Of a stretch of DNA of 64,000 nt, positions 7,470-17,401 are shown piece by piece (within the stretch, counting starts at the first letter, position 1; every line of letters begins with the position of its first letter). The stretch is from the NCBI GenBank assembly GCA_003132445.1, contig PKXU01000185.1:1-64000 (forward strand), in the 5' to 3' direction. A program made the translations under genes and the position numbers. Source of the DNA: Acidobacteriaceae bacterium. GTDB lineage: Bacteria > Acidobacteriota > Terriglobia > Terriglobales > Acidobacteriaceae. The notes below the pieces were generated by a model. That model did not search any database. It was not told the origin of the DNA and saw only the letters and a program-made list of their open reading frames with translations.

Positions 7470-8510
7470 CTAGGAGTTCTTGCGGGGTTGAAGGGTCTTG
7501 ACCGCGCCGTGGGGCACATCCGACTCCAGCGAACTGAGCGTTAAGTCGCTGGACCAGCAGTCGGCGGCCAACTTCCATTCGCCATTGCCCTGCCGCGCAC
7601 ACACCCACAAATATTTTCCGCGCTCTTCACGCCGCTTGCCAGTCGCGCTTGGAATCAACGCCTTGCACCGTCCCGCTTCGTAAGCCAGATCGCCCACAAC
7701 TTCCACTCGCAGAGGCTCGATTTCGATCTCTCCTAATCCCGCGTCCAACGCGCCAAAGAAAAATTCGCGAACGGCAGCCGCGCCCCGGATTGGAGGGCAG
7801 TTGGATCGTAAGACCAGCGCATCGGGAACGTACAGATCGAGTAGATCGTCTAGATGCTTGGTGTTACAGGCTAGCACCCACTCCTGCGTAATCCGCCGCA
7901 CGGCCGCCTCGGCTCGGCTCATGTCGCCTCTCGGCGCCGCCGTTGGCCGCAGTTCGCGTGGTTGCTCGGCGCGAACTGAATCGCCTCCTAGCCGAGCTCC
8001 TATTCCATCCTGTGCTCCGGGGAAATAATGGTGATGATAATGGTGATGGTAGTGATGCGTTTCGGCTCCATGCGGCCGGCTTGCCATGGCCCTCTGACGA
8101 GGCTCATCATCTGGATCTGAAAACGGATTGGACGGCAGCGCCAGAGCGGGCGTGCGATTTTCCGTAGGAGATCCATGTCCGGATTCCGATCCCAGGACAG
8201 CGTTTCCGCACATGCCGCAAAACTTGTTGCCAGTGCGGTTGCGGTATCCACAAGTTTTGCAAACAACCGTGATCGATTCGTTCGCGTCCTGGTCCGTGTC
8301 GTCCGCAGCCTGTTCGGCATCGGCTTCCGCAGCTAACCGTTGGGCGGCTTCCAGCGCCGCGGCTAGCGCGTCCGGACTGGGTTTGGGCCGATGCATGTCG
8401 GGTTGCACGCCGCGATACAGGTCTTCCAGTTCGGAGTTGCGCACCGGAAAATCCGCGGGGACACTCGAAGGTCTGGGATTTCTTTTATCTTGATCCACGA
8501 ATCGAATCAC
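7470..8510 (-). CDS. Zinc-ribbon / His-rich linker / NTF2-like (SnoaL) protein
   Basis: 346 aa from GTG 8510. Residues about 40-75 are an Ala/Glu/Asp-rich helix. Residues about 81-103 form a zinc ribbon (CKTCGYRN...KFCGMCG). Next is a disordered linker with the His/Tyr run HHYHHHYHHHYF. From about residue 195 to 335 there is an NTF2/SnoaL-like fold (AEAAVRRITQEWVLACNTKHLDDLLDLYVPDALVL, then RGAAAVREFFFGAL, EAGRCKALIPS, and the C-terminal strand WKLAADCWSSD). SnoaL/DUF4440 domains bind small ligands or act in dimerisation. The combination with a zinc ribbon suggests a cytosolic adaptor. The function is not known. It stands downstream of no obvious operon partner. Confidence 0.75.
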   Translation of the reverse strand: MIRFVDQDKRNPRPSSVPADFPVRNSELEDLYRGVQPDMHRPKPSPDALAAALEAAQRLAAEADAEQAADDTDQDANESITVVCKTCGYRNRTGNKFCGMCGNAVLGSESGHGSPTENRTPALALPSNPFSDPDDEPRQRAMASRPHGAETHHYHHHYHHHYFPGAQDGIGARLGGDSVRAEQPRELRPTAAPRGDMSRAEAAVRRITQEWVLACNTKHLDDLLDLYVPDALVLRSNCPPIRGAAAVREFFFGALDAGLGEIEIEPLRVEVVGDLAYEAGRCKALIPSATGKRREERGKYLWVCARQGNGEWKLAADCWSSDLTLSSLESDVPHGAVKTLQPRKNS

Positions 8511-8549
8511 CCAATGCTCGTCATTCTAGCCTAGCCGCTCGGTCGAGGG

Positions 8550-8990
8550 CTATCGACTGGAAAACTCGATTTTGCCTTCCGTCTCCGTCGGCACGCCGTT
8601 GCAAGTTGCCGGGCGATATCGCCACGTGCGGACGGTTTGCAGAACATGGCGGTCGCCAGTGAAACCGGCGCTCTCCAGAATCAAAGGGCTGTGCACCCGC
8701 CCGTCAATTCCGATGATGAAGCTGACTTTTACTCGCTGGCCCCGGGCCGCCGGGGTGTAAAGCGGATCGGGCGTAGTGAGGGCTTCGGGCGGTTGAACCT
8801 GTTCGCAAGCCGGTCGCGAGCTGATGTGCGGCACATCGGCGAACTGAGAATAGCGGTTCAGGATTCCTGATATCTGGCCTTCGCGTTGCTCCAGCGTTGC
8901 CGATCGCATCCGCGGCGAAGAAGTAGTCACTGCCGCTGCGGCAATCGTGGGCAAGAGCAATAAAAGCACGGGCCAACTGCAACGTCGCAT
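8550..8990 (-). CDS. TonB C-terminal domain protein (exported)
   Basis: 146 aa; ATG with AGGAG seven bases upstream. Signal peptide MRRCSWPVLLLLLPTIAAAA. Residues about 70-145 resemble the TonB_C fold: PDPLYTPAARGQRVKVSFIIGIDGRVHSPLILESAGFTGDRHVLQTVRTWRYRPATCNGVP. Unlike true TonB it has no N-terminal anchor plus Pro-rich spanner. It is therefore one of the stand-alone periplasmic TonB_C proteins frequent in Acidobacteria, possibly interacting with the abundant Oar-like receptors. The role is inferred. Confidence 0.75.
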   Translation of the reverse strand: MRRCSWPVLLLLLPTIAAAAVTTSSPRMRSATLEQREGQISGILNRYSQFADVPHISSRPACEQVQPPEALTTPDPLYTPAARGQRVKVSFIIGIDGRVHSPLILESAGFTGDRHVLQTVRTWRYRPATCNGVPTETEGKIEFSSR

Positions 8991-9118
8991 GCCATTTCTC
9001 CTGAACTTCTTGCGGCAAGCGCAGTACCACTTCCTCGCGACCCTATCTCATTCCTTTGTAATGGAATAGGAGCGAGAGCTCATCCGTCAGGTAGTCGTCG
9101 ATGAAAGGACTTGCACAT

Positions 9119-9985
9119 TCAGGAGGACGCGGCGCGCCGTAAAGTGAACAAAGTGATTTCGGGAGGGCAATTCAATCGAACCGGAACATTCACTGTGCCT
9201 AAGCCAGGGTTAGTGTAGAGAGTGAGTCCACGGATATCGTACAAGCCCCAAATATACTTTCTGGCGAGAGCGGGCAACCAAACCGGTCCGACTAACGGGA
9301 GCCGCACTTGACCTCCATGAGAGTGCCCCGACAGTTGCAGATCTACGGGATAGCCCGCTACATAATCGGCAAAGTCGGGCTCGTGGGCCAGCAAGACCAC
9401 GCATTCGTTAGCGGGAAGATTACGCAACGTTGCGTCCAGATCGGCCCTTCCTTCCAGCACGTCGTCAACACCGGCCAGCCAAAATCGCGCGCCATCGCGT
9501 TCCACGGGCACCGATCGATTGTTGAGGACTTGAATTCCCTCTGCCAGAAGTGAGTTTGTGACCCGGCGCGGATCGGTCACGGCGTCGTGGTTTCCCAATA
9601 CCGCCCACAAACCGTAAGGCGCGTGCATTTGACGCAAAAGTTGAGCGCAAGGCTCTGCAGCCAGTGCCGCCTCCGCTTTATGGCGAGAGAGCGGGTCCGA
9701 AACAAAATCTCCAGTCAGGACGATCAACTCGGGATGCAGATCATTGACCATCCCGATGGATGCCCGAATTGGGTGAATGGAAAAATAAGGATCGTAATGA
9801 AAGTCGCTGACCATGGCGATGGTGAAACCATCCAGGCGCGAGGGCCAACGGCGCAACGCAATTTCTTTACGCACAATTCGAGGACGGTTTGGTGCGATCA
9901 GCGTGGCATCGGCGCCGAGGCCGACCACGCCCGTTGCTCCTGCGACCTGAATAAATTTTCGCCTGGTAATCGGAGTCGAAGACAA
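9119..9985 (-). CDS. Tat-exported metallophosphoesterase (YaeI-like)
   Basis: 288 aa, start TTG at 9985 (no in-frame ATG closer to the signal). The N-terminus MSSTPITRRKFIQVAGATG is a twin-arginine signal. The calcineurin-like motifs appear in order: DFHYD (about 60), GDFVSD (about 92), GNHDA (about 131), a His in LLAHEPDF (about 200) and GHSHGGQVRLP (about 219). This is a two-metal phosphoesterase of the YkuE/YaeI group, several of which act on UDP-diacylglucosamine or other lipid-linked phosphates at the membrane. The substrate cannot be read from sequence. A REP-like hairpin follows upstream of its start (10029-10048). Confidence 0.88.
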   Translation of the reverse strand: MSSTPITRRKFIQVAGATGVVGLGADATLIAPNRPRIVRKEIALRRWPSRLDGFTIAMVSDFHYDPYFSIHPIRASIGMVNDLHPELIVLTGDFVSDPLSRHKAEAALAAEPCAQLLRQMHAPYGLWAVLGNHDAVTDPRRVTNSLLAEGIQVLNNRSVPVERDGARFWLAGVDDVLEGRADLDATLRNLPANECVVLLAHEPDFADYVAGYPVDLQLSGHSHGGQVRLPLVGPVWLPALARKYIWGLYDIRGLTLYTNPGLGTVNVPVRLNCPPEITLFTLRRAASS

Positions 9986-10028
9986 TCAGTTTTTGGAACC
10001 TTCGTTTGAGGCACTGCCTGACTTGACG

Positions 10029-10048
10029 GCACAGGTTGGAACCTGTGC
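10029..10048. repeat. REP-like hairpin
   Basis: gcacagg-ttggaa-cctgtgc, a perfect 7-bp stem. It lacks a T-tract on either strand, so a terminator role is doubtful. Similar hairpins occur at other intergenic sites in this window. Confidence 0.5.
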
Positions 10049-10141
10049 TTTCAGCATAACCCCGAATCGCTCTATTCGCGATAGCTTACGTGGCTTCTAC
10101 ATGTCACGCGCCTGCTGCTCCATTCGTCCGCGCGGTCGCGC

Positions 10142-13090
10142 CTAAAAACTAAAAGTGGCCTGCAACTCAAGTTTGCGATTGGCCGCAGTTCCAGGCGAGA
10201 ACGGCCCCCCTTGAAGAGAATTAGATACATCAAAAAGCCGAGAACCCACAACCGCATTAGGATTGGCCACGTTCACATTGTTGAACACATTGCGCGCATT
10301 CAACCCAAGAGTGAGATTGTAACGGCGATCAGAAGTAACCGACGTGAACGAGGGGCCGCCGCCGAACAGCGGGCCGCCGCGACGACCCCCTCCTCCGCCA
10401 CCACCCCCCGGCCCTTGTCCGACGCCAGATTTCGCTTTAGGTCCAATTCCAAAGGTCTTGGTGAGGCGCAAGTTCATCACAAAGTGATTCGGTCCCGTCT
10501 CAGAGTTAATGGGCACAAGCTTTCCGCCTCCCAGCACGTCGAAAGTTCCCAAGCTTGTGCAATAAATGCTGTTTTGTGGACCGGTAGGTTGAGACGTGTT
10601 AGGACAGGTCGCAGACGACACAAACCCCGGACGATCATTGTAGATCTGATCCCCGTTCACGTCGATGGCAGATGTGATGTTAAAAGGAGATCCGGAAGTG
10701 AATACCATGAAGGGGCTCAGCCGGAACAGATAAGGCAAAGAGATGCTGCCGCCGAGAAAAACGCGATTCCTGACGTCAAACGCCGCACGGCCATAATCCT
10801 GCCGGATGTTATAGGAATTGGACACAAAACCTGGAGCAAAAGAACTGCCGCCTCCGCTGCCCGAGGCGTCGCTGTCGGCGTAGCTGAGCGAATAATATCC
10901 AAATAGCTGCACCTTGGAGCCCACACGCACATTCGAGTTCATCATCAGCTGGTTTTGCTTGAAGTTGGCCTCGGAAACGTAACGGTAGATATTGCCTCCG
11001 GTGATCGGGGGACAGTTCGGAGCACAAGGTGTGCCTGGGTAAGGAGCATTTGCGTTGATGAGGGCGAGCTCGTCGAAACCACGCGAACTTAGGTAAATCA
11101 CCGAGAGGGTTGCCGATTTTGTGAGCTGGCGTTCCACCCCGAGTGCTCCCTGCAGTGTGTAAGGAGCGTGTAGTCGCGGGCTGATCTGATAAATGTTGGA
11201 TTTCCCCGATACGGGACCGCAGTTGGAGAAGGTGGTGACCGGCACATCCACGCCCGCAAAGCAAGTCGGATTGTCGATAATGAACTGCTGTTGGATAACG
11301 CCGTTCAGCCGTTCCGCTTGCAGAATTTGTGTAGTCTGAAAGCGATCATAAAAGATTCCATAGCCGCCACGAATGACCACCTTCGGAGGAGCGCTTTTGC
11401 CGCCAACGCCCCACGCGAAGCCAAAACGCGGCGCCCAGTCTCCCCGGTCGGGAATGTAGTTTTGGCTTTCGAAACGCAGACCTCCGCTCAAGGTAAGGTT
11501 CGGCTTTACTCGCCAATCGTCTTGGACATAGGGTTCAATGTCGTAATAAGTAGCCGCGGCAGTAGGAACTCCTACGGTATATGTCAACTGCGTGGCGTAG
11601 GGCGTTCCACCGCCGATCAACTGCTGCTCGGCATAGCGCAAAGAGATTGGACAGGGGGGATTTGTTCCGAGCGCGGTGCAATTTGAGGGCGTGTAAGTAT
11701 CGGGCAAAATGCTTGGCAGGGAGGAAAACGTAAAGGTTCCGTTGAATCCTGAAGTGGAATAATTCGTGTCCTGCGTGAGCCGCACTCGCCCGCCGAACTT
11801 GAGGGCGTGATTGCCGGAAATCAGCGACGTATAGTTCTGCCATTCGTAATTATTCTGCTGATCGTTTTGATTGCCCGAGGCGTAGCCGCCACCTGTAAAA
11901 GAGCCGAGCACAGTCACGGTTGGGTTGCTGTCGGTCGGAGTCTGAAGTGAGTTATCTCGGTTGTATTGGAATCGAATTTCGTTGACGATCTTGGATCCGA
12001 TTACCTGGGTGTCGCTGAATTGCAAAGTGTCTTCCGTGGTTTGCGAATAATAAGCCTGGGTAGGAAGATCCAACGGGCTGCCGAGGTTGTTGGTTTCTGT
12101 GTCGCGGTAGTACTGGTAGCGCAGCGTGAGCGTGTTGTTCTTCGTCGGAGCCCAATCAATACGAGGCCCCACATTGGTTCGCTGGTGCGGGTTGGAGATT
12201 GACTCGATGATCGGTGTTTCTGTTAACGAAGGATCAAGCACGTACGCGTTGGTTGCAGACAGATCGTTGATAACCCGGCGGTCAAGATTAAAGAAAAATG
12301 ACGAGCTCTTCGTGATGGGACCACCCAGGTTTCCGTTGTACTGGATCGAATAATAAGGCGGCTCATTGACCAAAAAGGGATCCGGTGAATTGAAAGGAGA
12401 ATCATTGCCCAGCACAAAGAATTGTCCGTGGAGCTTGTCGGTGCCGGGCTTGGTGAAGATTTCGATACGGCCGTATCCCAGCTTGTCGTACTCGGATGAA
12501 AACGGATTTTGGTTGATGCGAATCTCGCGAATGGACGACTTTGGCGGAAGCTGGCCGGCAGTGAATCCGTCGATATACATCTGACCGCCATTCGGACCGG
12601 CGGAAGGCCCGGCAAGCGCTTCCAGATCCGACTGCAACTCATCAGGGTCATCGGGCAGGGCTTCGAGTTCTTTTCCAGAGATCGTAATCGCGCCCGCATT
12701 GTTGGAGGGATTCACGTCAATGGTTGGTGCGGTGTCAGAAACCTGAACTTTCTGTTGCTCCACTTCAATTGCCATCGCGACGTTGAGACGCAGAGGCTGA
12801 TCGGCAATCACAACGTTGTCGTTCTCGAACAATGTGAATCCCGGAGCAGCGACCGTAAGTACGTATTTCCCGGCCGCCAACGACTTGAACTCGAACATGC
12901 CCTGCGCATTGCTCTGAACCACAATTGGAGATCCAGCGGCTGGCGTCATAATGACGCTCGCCCCAGAGATAGCTGCGCCGGAGGGGTCAGTGATTTGTCC
13001 GCGCAAACCTCCGGTAGCTGTCTGAGCCAATAACGCACTGACCGGCAAAACAAATAAAAGAACAAAAAGCAGGTATTTCTCAACCTTCAT
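10142..13090 (-). CDS. Oar-like TonB-dependent outer-membrane receptor
   Basis: 982 aa. Signal peptide MKVEKYLLFVLLFVLPVSALLAQ. Residues about 27-110 are a CarboxypepD_reg (CNA-B-like) domain (GGLRGQITDPSGAAISGASV...FEFKSLAAGKYVLTV). Then follow a plug-like region (GQMYIDGFTAGQLPPKSSIREIRINQNPFSSEYDKLGYGRIEIFTKPGTDKLHG) and a long beta-barrel rich in aromatic strands, ending LELQATFSF with terminal Phe. A Gly/Arg-rich stretch (GPGGGGGGGGRRGG) sits in a loop near residue 900. It is probably an outer-membrane transporter for an unknown large substrate. The DUF5666 gene lies 70 nt upstream on the same strand, probably one transcript. Confidence 0.88.
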   Translation of the reverse strand: MKVEKYLLFVLLFVLPVSALLAQTATGGLRGQITDPSGAAISGASVIMTPAAGSPIVVQSNAQGMFEFKSLAAGKYVLTVAAPGFTLFENDNVVIADQPLRLNVAMAIEVEQQKVQVSDTAPTIDVNPSNNAGAITISGKELEALPDDPDELQSDLEALAGPSAGPNGGQMYIDGFTAGQLPPKSSIREIRINQNPFSSEYDKLGYGRIEIFTKPGTDKLHGQFFVLGNDSPFNSPDPFLVNEPPYYSIQYNGNLGGPITKSSSFFFNLDRRVINDLSATNAYVLDPSLTETPIIESISNPHQRTNVGPRIDWAPTKNNTLTLRYQYYRDTETNNLGSPLDLPTQAYYSQTTEDTLQFSDTQVIGSKIVNEIRFQYNRDNSLQTPTDSNPTVTVLGSFTGGGYASGNQNDQQNNYEWQNYTSLISGNHALKFGGRVRLTQDTNYSTSGFNGTFTFSSLPSILPDTYTPSNCTALGTNPPCPISLRYAEQQLIGGGTPYATQLTYTVGVPTAAATYYDIEPYVQDDWRVKPNLTLSGGLRFESQNYIPDRGDWAPRFGFAWGVGGKSAPPKVVIRGGYGIFYDRFQTTQILQAERLNGVIQQQFIIDNPTCFAGVDVPVTTFSNCGPVSGKSNIYQISPRLHAPYTLQGALGVERQLTKSATLSVIYLSSRGFDELALINANAPYPGTPCAPNCPPITGGNIYRYVSEANFKQNQLMMNSNVRVGSKVQLFGYYSLSYADSDASGSGGGSSFAPGFVSNSYNIRQDYGRAAFDVRNRVFLGGSISLPYLFRLSPFMVFTSGSPFNITSAIDVNGDQIYNDRPGFVSSATCPNTSQPTGPQNSIYCTSLGTFDVLGGGKLVPINSETGPNHFVMNLRLTKTFGIGPKAKSGVGQGPGGGGGGGGRRGGPLFGGGPSFTSVTSDRRYNLTLGLNARNVFNNVNVANPNAVVGSRLFDVSNSLQGGPFSPGTAANRKLELQATFSF

Positions 13091-13160
13091 TGGATAGTCC
13101 TGTTTACTCTAGACGTATGAATCTATAAAAGCTGCGGAACAATTTTTTTCAGGCGGGCAT

Positions 13161-14402
13161 TTATTGGCTTGCATCACCACCAGGAGCGCCCCCCAAACTC
13201 CAGGGCGCCAGCATCATGGCCTGACTGCCGTTGGGTGCGGCCTGCAGGATCGGCTCCACTCCGCTGAGCAGGGTGATTGCCGTACCACCGGTACTCGCTG
13301 TGCCTTCAGTTGTAACAATCAGGACCGCATCGCCTTTGTGCAGATCGGCGAGGGTCACCGCAGGCATGCGGCTCAACATTTGCTGGAAGTCAAAGCTGCC
13401 ACCCTGGCGCATGCCGCCGCCGGTTCCGCCATTGCTCTGATTCGTTGCTGCGGGGGGACCACCGCCTTGCGCACCGTCGCCTGCAGCTTGCCCGCTTGCG
13501 GGCCTCGAAGTACCCGCCGCTCCCGGAGTTCCTGGAGGCATGGATCCTTTCAACCGCATCGCGATGCGCTGCGCCATCTCCGGCGGCAATTTATGAAGCT
13601 GCGATTCTGCTGTGATCTTCACCTGCACCGGCCTCTTACTCAATAGATCTTGAACGACGATGGTGCTGGCGCTTGCGTCGACTGAATTGACCAGACCCGC
13701 GACATTACGGAAGCTGCCAGTAACAATTTCGTCCGCCGTCAACTGGGCGCCATCGGGGCTGCGATCGCCGCGCGCGCGGAGCTGATCGCCCGGATGGATT
13801 TCCTGCAAAGTGCTCGGCTTGGCGTCATCGAATTTCACCGAATCGGAGGAGTAGCGGCGGAATATGGTGTTCTTCGACGTTTGCACCGCAATATTTTTCT
13901 TTCCACCCAAACTGGTCACAGAAATCGTGATGGCGCCGGTCGCCGGATCGACAGCGCTCACCAGCCCTCCCATGCCTCGCTTCTGCCAGTCCTGCTGCTC
14001 CTTCTGATGAAGCGCTTCGAGATCGGTGTGCGGTATTACGATAACTTCCAAAGCAGCGATCGAATTGCCGTCGGCCGACCCCTGGCCGCGCACGCGAACT
14101 CTGTCACCCGCCTGTAAGGCCTGTAACTGGATCGGAGTAGCGTTCTTGAGATCCTTCTCGCCCGGCGCAATACTCAATATGCGAGCATTGGGCTGCACCG
14201 TCACCGTCACGTCAGGACCCGAGTCTGGAGTCAAGGTGATGACGTTGCCATTGATCGCTTTGATGGCGCCTAACTTCCTGGCGACCGCAGGCTGACCAGT
14301 AGTTTGAGCCGGAGATTGGGCATACGCCGAATACACCGCACCCGTTATGCTCGCGAAAAATACAATCGTCGCGACTACTACTCTCTTCGATTTTGATTCC
14401 AT
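13161..14402 (-). CDS. Secreted protein with repeated DUF5666 domains
   Basis: 413 aa; ATG with AAGGTG upstream. Signal peptide (about 1-28, ending AYAQ). Three DUF5666-like OB-type units follow: LGAIKAINGNVITLTPDSGPDVTVTVQPNARI (about 44-75), GLVSAVDPATGAITISVTSLGG (about 146), and GLVNSVDASASTIVVQDLL (about 235). Each is followed by LQAGDRVRVRG or HPGDQLRARG. The C-terminal third is low-complexity, rich in Gly/Gln/Pro/Ala. DUF5666 proteins are periplasmic or surface proteins of unknown role. It precedes an Oar-like receptor that shares a Gly-rich segment, so the two may act together at the outer membrane (inference). Confidence 0.85.
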   Translation of the reverse strand: MESKSKRVVVATIVFFASITGAVYSAYAQSPAQTTGQPAVARKLGAIKAINGNVITLTPDSGPDVTVTVQPNARILSIAPGEKDLKNATPIQLQALQAGDRVRVRGQGSADGNSIAALEVIVIPHTDLEALHQKEQQDWQKRGMGGLVSAVDPATGAITISVTSLGGKKNIAVQTSKNTIFRRYSSDSVKFDDAKPSTLQEIHPGDQLRARGDRSPDGAQLTADEIVTGSFRNVAGLVNSVDASASTIVVQDLLSKRPVQVKITAESQLHKLPPEMAQRIAMRLKGSMPPGTPGAAGTSRPASGQAAGDGAQGGGPPAATNQSNGGTGGGMRQGGSFDFQQMLSRMPAVTLADLHKGDAVLIVTTEGTASTGGTAITLLSGVEPILQAAPNGSQAMMLAPWSLGGAPGGDASQ

Positions 14403-14655
14403 TGTTCACCTTCTACTTTACATCTCGGCAAGCTTCGGAAGTCCATGATTTACAAAGTTTTACCCAGACAAAACAAGTGGCGCATGAACGACTCGCCGCG
14501 AAAAGGGAAGACTTTTAACTCAGATGTCTGTGACATCTGCGCCGAGATTCGTTGCAGAAATTGACCGTGAGGATGTGCATCGATCTTCGGCCGTTGGTTG
14601 TTTTCGCTTGTCTTCGAAGCCGATAGCCGCACACTCATCAGCTCACCGATTCTGC

Positions 14656-15864
14656 CTAAAGAATTCTCTCGTGGGTGTAACCGGCAGACACCAACGCTGC
14701 CAGCAGTTCCGCAATGTGATCGGGCCCTCGAGTTTCCATAGTGATGTCGATGGCCGTGTCGCCTAAGTTGACTCCATGATAGGCACGGTCATACGCGGTT
14801 TCAACAATGTTGGCCCGGTGGTCGGCAAGCAGTCCTGTGAGCCGGTGCAGAGCGCCGGGGTAGTCCGGCAGATGAACGCGCAAGCGCACCAGGCGACCGT
14901 CCTTGACCAAGCCGCGCTCGATGATGCGGGAAAGCAACGTGACGTCGATGTTGCCGCCGCAGACAAGTACAGCCACTCGCTTTCCCTGGAGAGGGAGTTT
15001 TCGGTTCAGTACCGCGGCGATGGCGGCAGCTCCTGCGCCTTCGGCGAGCGTCTTCTCGCGTTCCAGAAGCAACAGAATCGCGTTCGCGATTTCTTCTTCT
15101 TCTACCGTAACGATATCGTCCACATACTTTTGAACCAGCGGAAGCGTGCGTTCCCCCGCACGGCGCACTGCAATTCCGTCGGCAATCGTCTTTGCCGATT
15201 GCAACGTAACCGGCTTACCCTCGGCCACGGCGGCTTTCATGGAAGGAATTCGCGAAGGCTGCACTCCGAAGACCTGCACCCCAGGATTCGTTTCCTTCAC
15301 CGCACAGGCGATTCCTCCGATCAGTCCACCGCCGCCAATCGGCGCTACGATTACTTCAATACTGGGATGCTGCTGCAAAATTTCAAGGCCAAGCGTTCCC
15401 TGCCCCGCGATGACTGCGTCGTCGTCGAAAGCATGAATGAGAGTTAGGCGATCCTGTTCGCTCTGCATGACCGCCTGTTCGTAGGCTTCGTCGTAATTCG
15501 TCCCGTGAAGCACGACCTCGGCGCCATAGGCGCGAGTTGCCGACACTTTAGTGAGCGGCGTGGGAAGCGGCATCACGATACGAGCATGGATTTTGCGGCG
15601 TCCGGCGTGGTAAGCCACGCCCTGCGCATGATTTCCCGCCGATGCCGCGATCACACCGTGGGCACGTTCCTCTGGCGTGAGCGTGAGCAGTTTATTCAGA
15701 GCGCCGCGCTCTTTAAAAGCGCCGGTTCGCTGCTGGTTATCGAGCTTGAGGAAGATGGAATTGTTGGTAAGCCCGGAAAATGTTTCTGAATGCGTGCAGG
15801 GAGAAACGCGAATGTCCGCACGAATTCGGTTGAGGGCGGATTGGATATCTGCCAGCTGGATCAT
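14656..15864 (-). CDS. ilvA: Threonine ammonia-lyase with ACT domain
   Basis: 402 aa. A PLP fold-type II enzyme converting L-threonine to 2-oxobutanoate and ammonia (isoleucine synthesis or threonine breakdown). The Schiff-base Lys is in QQRTGAFKERGALNKL (about 52). The phosphate-binding loop is PIGGGGLIGG (about 176-185). SAGNHAQGVAY (about 75) and the C-terminal CGGNIDV are also present. Residues about 325-402 form an ACT-like regulatory domain (RLRVHLPDYPGALHRLTGLLADHRANIVETAYDR). About 400 aa with one ACT is the short TdcB/IlvA form. The gene lies 76 nt after gltD on the same strand and may be the third gene of a gltB-gltD-ilvA transcript. Confidence 0.9.
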   Translation of the reverse strand: MIQLADIQSALNRIRADIRVSPCTHSETFSGLTNNSIFLKLDNQQRTGAFKERGALNKLLTLTPEERAHGVIAASAGNHAQGVAYHAGRRKIHARIVMPLPTPLTKVSATRAYGAEVVLHGTNYDEAYEQAVMQSEQDRLTLIHAFDDDAVIAGQGTLGLEILQQHPSIEVIVAPIGGGGLIGGIACAVKETNPGVQVFGVQPSRIPSMKAAVAEGKPVTLQSAKTIADGIAVRRAGERTLPLVQKYVDDIVTVEEEEIANAILLLLEREKTLAEGAGAAAIAAVLNRKLPLQGKRVAVLVCGGNIDVTLLSRIIERGLVKDGRLVRLRVHLPDYPGALHRLTGLLADHRANIVETAYDRAYHGVNLGDTAIDITMETRGPDHIAELLAALVSAGYTHERIL

Positions 15865-15940
15865 GACGCGGGAGTAGTCATCTTACTACGCTCCATCTCA
15901 GCCTCGCTGCATTTAGAGGATCTGGCACCGACGGTCATGA

Positions 15941-17401
15941 TTACGAAGCGATTTGCCGTGCCGTGGAAACGACAGGCACGACAGGCCGGAGGGAAAGCGC
16001 CTTGAGATAAGCGTCGACACAGGCGGCCGCCTTGCGGCCCTCGGAGATCGCCCAAACAACAAGCGATTGGCCGCGACGCATGTCGCCTGCAGCGAAAATG
16101 CCGGGAATCGATGACATGTAATTCTGATCCGTCGCCACATTGCCGCGGTTGTCGAGTTGAACGCCTAACTGCTCGATCATGCCGCTCCGAACCGGGCCGA
16201 GGAAGCCCATGGCAATCAGCACCAGGTCGGCGTCCATCGTAAACTCAGAGGCGGCAACAGGCTCAAACTTCGGGGGAGGGCCAACTCTTACGGCGTGAAG
16301 CTGATTCACCTTGCCTTCGTCGTCGCCGGTAAATTTCACAGTCGCAATGCTCCAGTCGCGCACTCCGCCTTCTTCGTGAGCCCCTTCGATGCGCAGTTGC
16401 ATCGGCCAGAGCGGCCAGGGAGTCAACGGCGAACGTTCATCGGGCGGTTTGGGCATGATTTCAAACTGGTGAACCGACAGTGGCTTCTGACGATGTACTG
16501 TGCCCAAACAGTCGGCGCCGGTATCGCCGCCGCCAATGATAACCACGCGTTTGCCAGTCGCAAGAACTGCGATAGCGGGATCAATGGTGTCGCCCAGGCA
16601 ACGTTTATTCTGCTGCGGCAGGAATTCCATCGCGTAGTGAATTCCCTTCAGCTCACGTCCCGGAACTTTCAAATCGCGCGGCTGCTCGGACCCGCCCGCG
16701 AGAACAATGGCATCGAACTCTCGCCGCAAATCTTCCACTGGAATTTTCTTGCCGACCTCGGCATTGGTAACAAACTTCACCCCTTCGGCGGACATCTGCT
16801 CAAGGCGGCGATCGACAACATGCTTCTCCATCTTGAACTCAGGAATCCCGTAGCGAAGCAATCCACCGATGCGATCTGCCTTTTCGTAGACAACGACCGC
16901 ATGACCCGCGCGACATAACTGTTGAGCCGCAGCCAATCCCGCCGGACCCGAACCGACGATAGCCACTTTTCTTCCGCTGCGATGCTTTGCCGGCTCAGGA
17001 CGGATCCATCCCTCTAAGAATCCGCGCTCGACAATATTTTTTTCGTTTTGTTTTATCGTGACCGGAGGCTGATTGATTCCCAAGACACAGGAGGCTTCGC
17101 AAGGCGCGGGACAGATACGGCCAGTGAATTCAGGAAAATTGTTGGTAGCGTGCAATTGCCGAACAGCATCTTTCCAGCGCCCGCGATACACCAGATCGTT
17201 CCAGTCAGGAATGAGGTTGCTGACTGGACATCCCGTTTGGCAGAATGGAACGCCGCAATCCATGCACCGGGCTCCCTGCTTGCGCAGTTTTTCCTCGGGA
17301 AAATCCTGGTAGATCTCAAACCAGTCGTTCACCCGCTCTAAGACTGGACGGCGCGGCGCCAGCTCTCGCGAATAATCCATGAAGCCGGTCGGCTTACCCA
17401 T
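15941..17401 (-). CDS. gltD: Glutamate synthase (NADPH) small subunit
   Basis: 486 aa from ATG 17401. This ATG overlaps the gltB stop by 8 nt (ATGGGTAA), and the family N-terminus [16 protein letters not shown] begins here, so translational coupling is likely. The N-terminal 4Fe-4S region has [23 protein letters not shown] and [14 protein letters not shown]. It is followed by an FAD-binding [13 protein letters not shown] (about 150), an NADPH-binding [11 protein letters not shown] (about 293) and a second FAD segment ([19 protein letters not shown]). The subunit passes electrons from NADPH to GltB. The length is normal. Confidence 0.95.
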   Translation of the reverse strand: MGKPTGFMDYSRELAPRRPVLERVNDWFEIYQDFPEEKLRKQGARCMDCGVPFCQTGCPVSNLIPDWNDLVYRGRWKDAVRQLHATNNFPEFTGRICPAPCEASCVLGINQPPVTIKQNEKNIVERGFLEGWIRPEPAKHRSGRKVAIVGSGPAGLAAAQQLCRAGHAVVVYEKADRIGGLLRYGIPEFKMEKHVVDRRLEQMSAEGVKFVTNAEVGKKIPVEDLRREFDAIVLAGGSEQPRDLKVPGRELKGIHYAMEFLPQQNKRCLGDTIDPAIAVLATGKRVVIIGGGDTGADCLGTVHRQKPLSVHQFEIMPKPPDERSPLTPWPLWPMQLRIEGAHEEGGVRDWSIATVKFTGDDEGKVNQLHAVRVGPPPKFEPVAASEFTMDADLVLIAMGFLGPVRSGMIEQLGVQLDNRGNVATDQNYMSSIPGIFAAGDMRRGQSLVVWAISEGRKAAACVDAYLKALSLRPVVPVVSTARQIAS

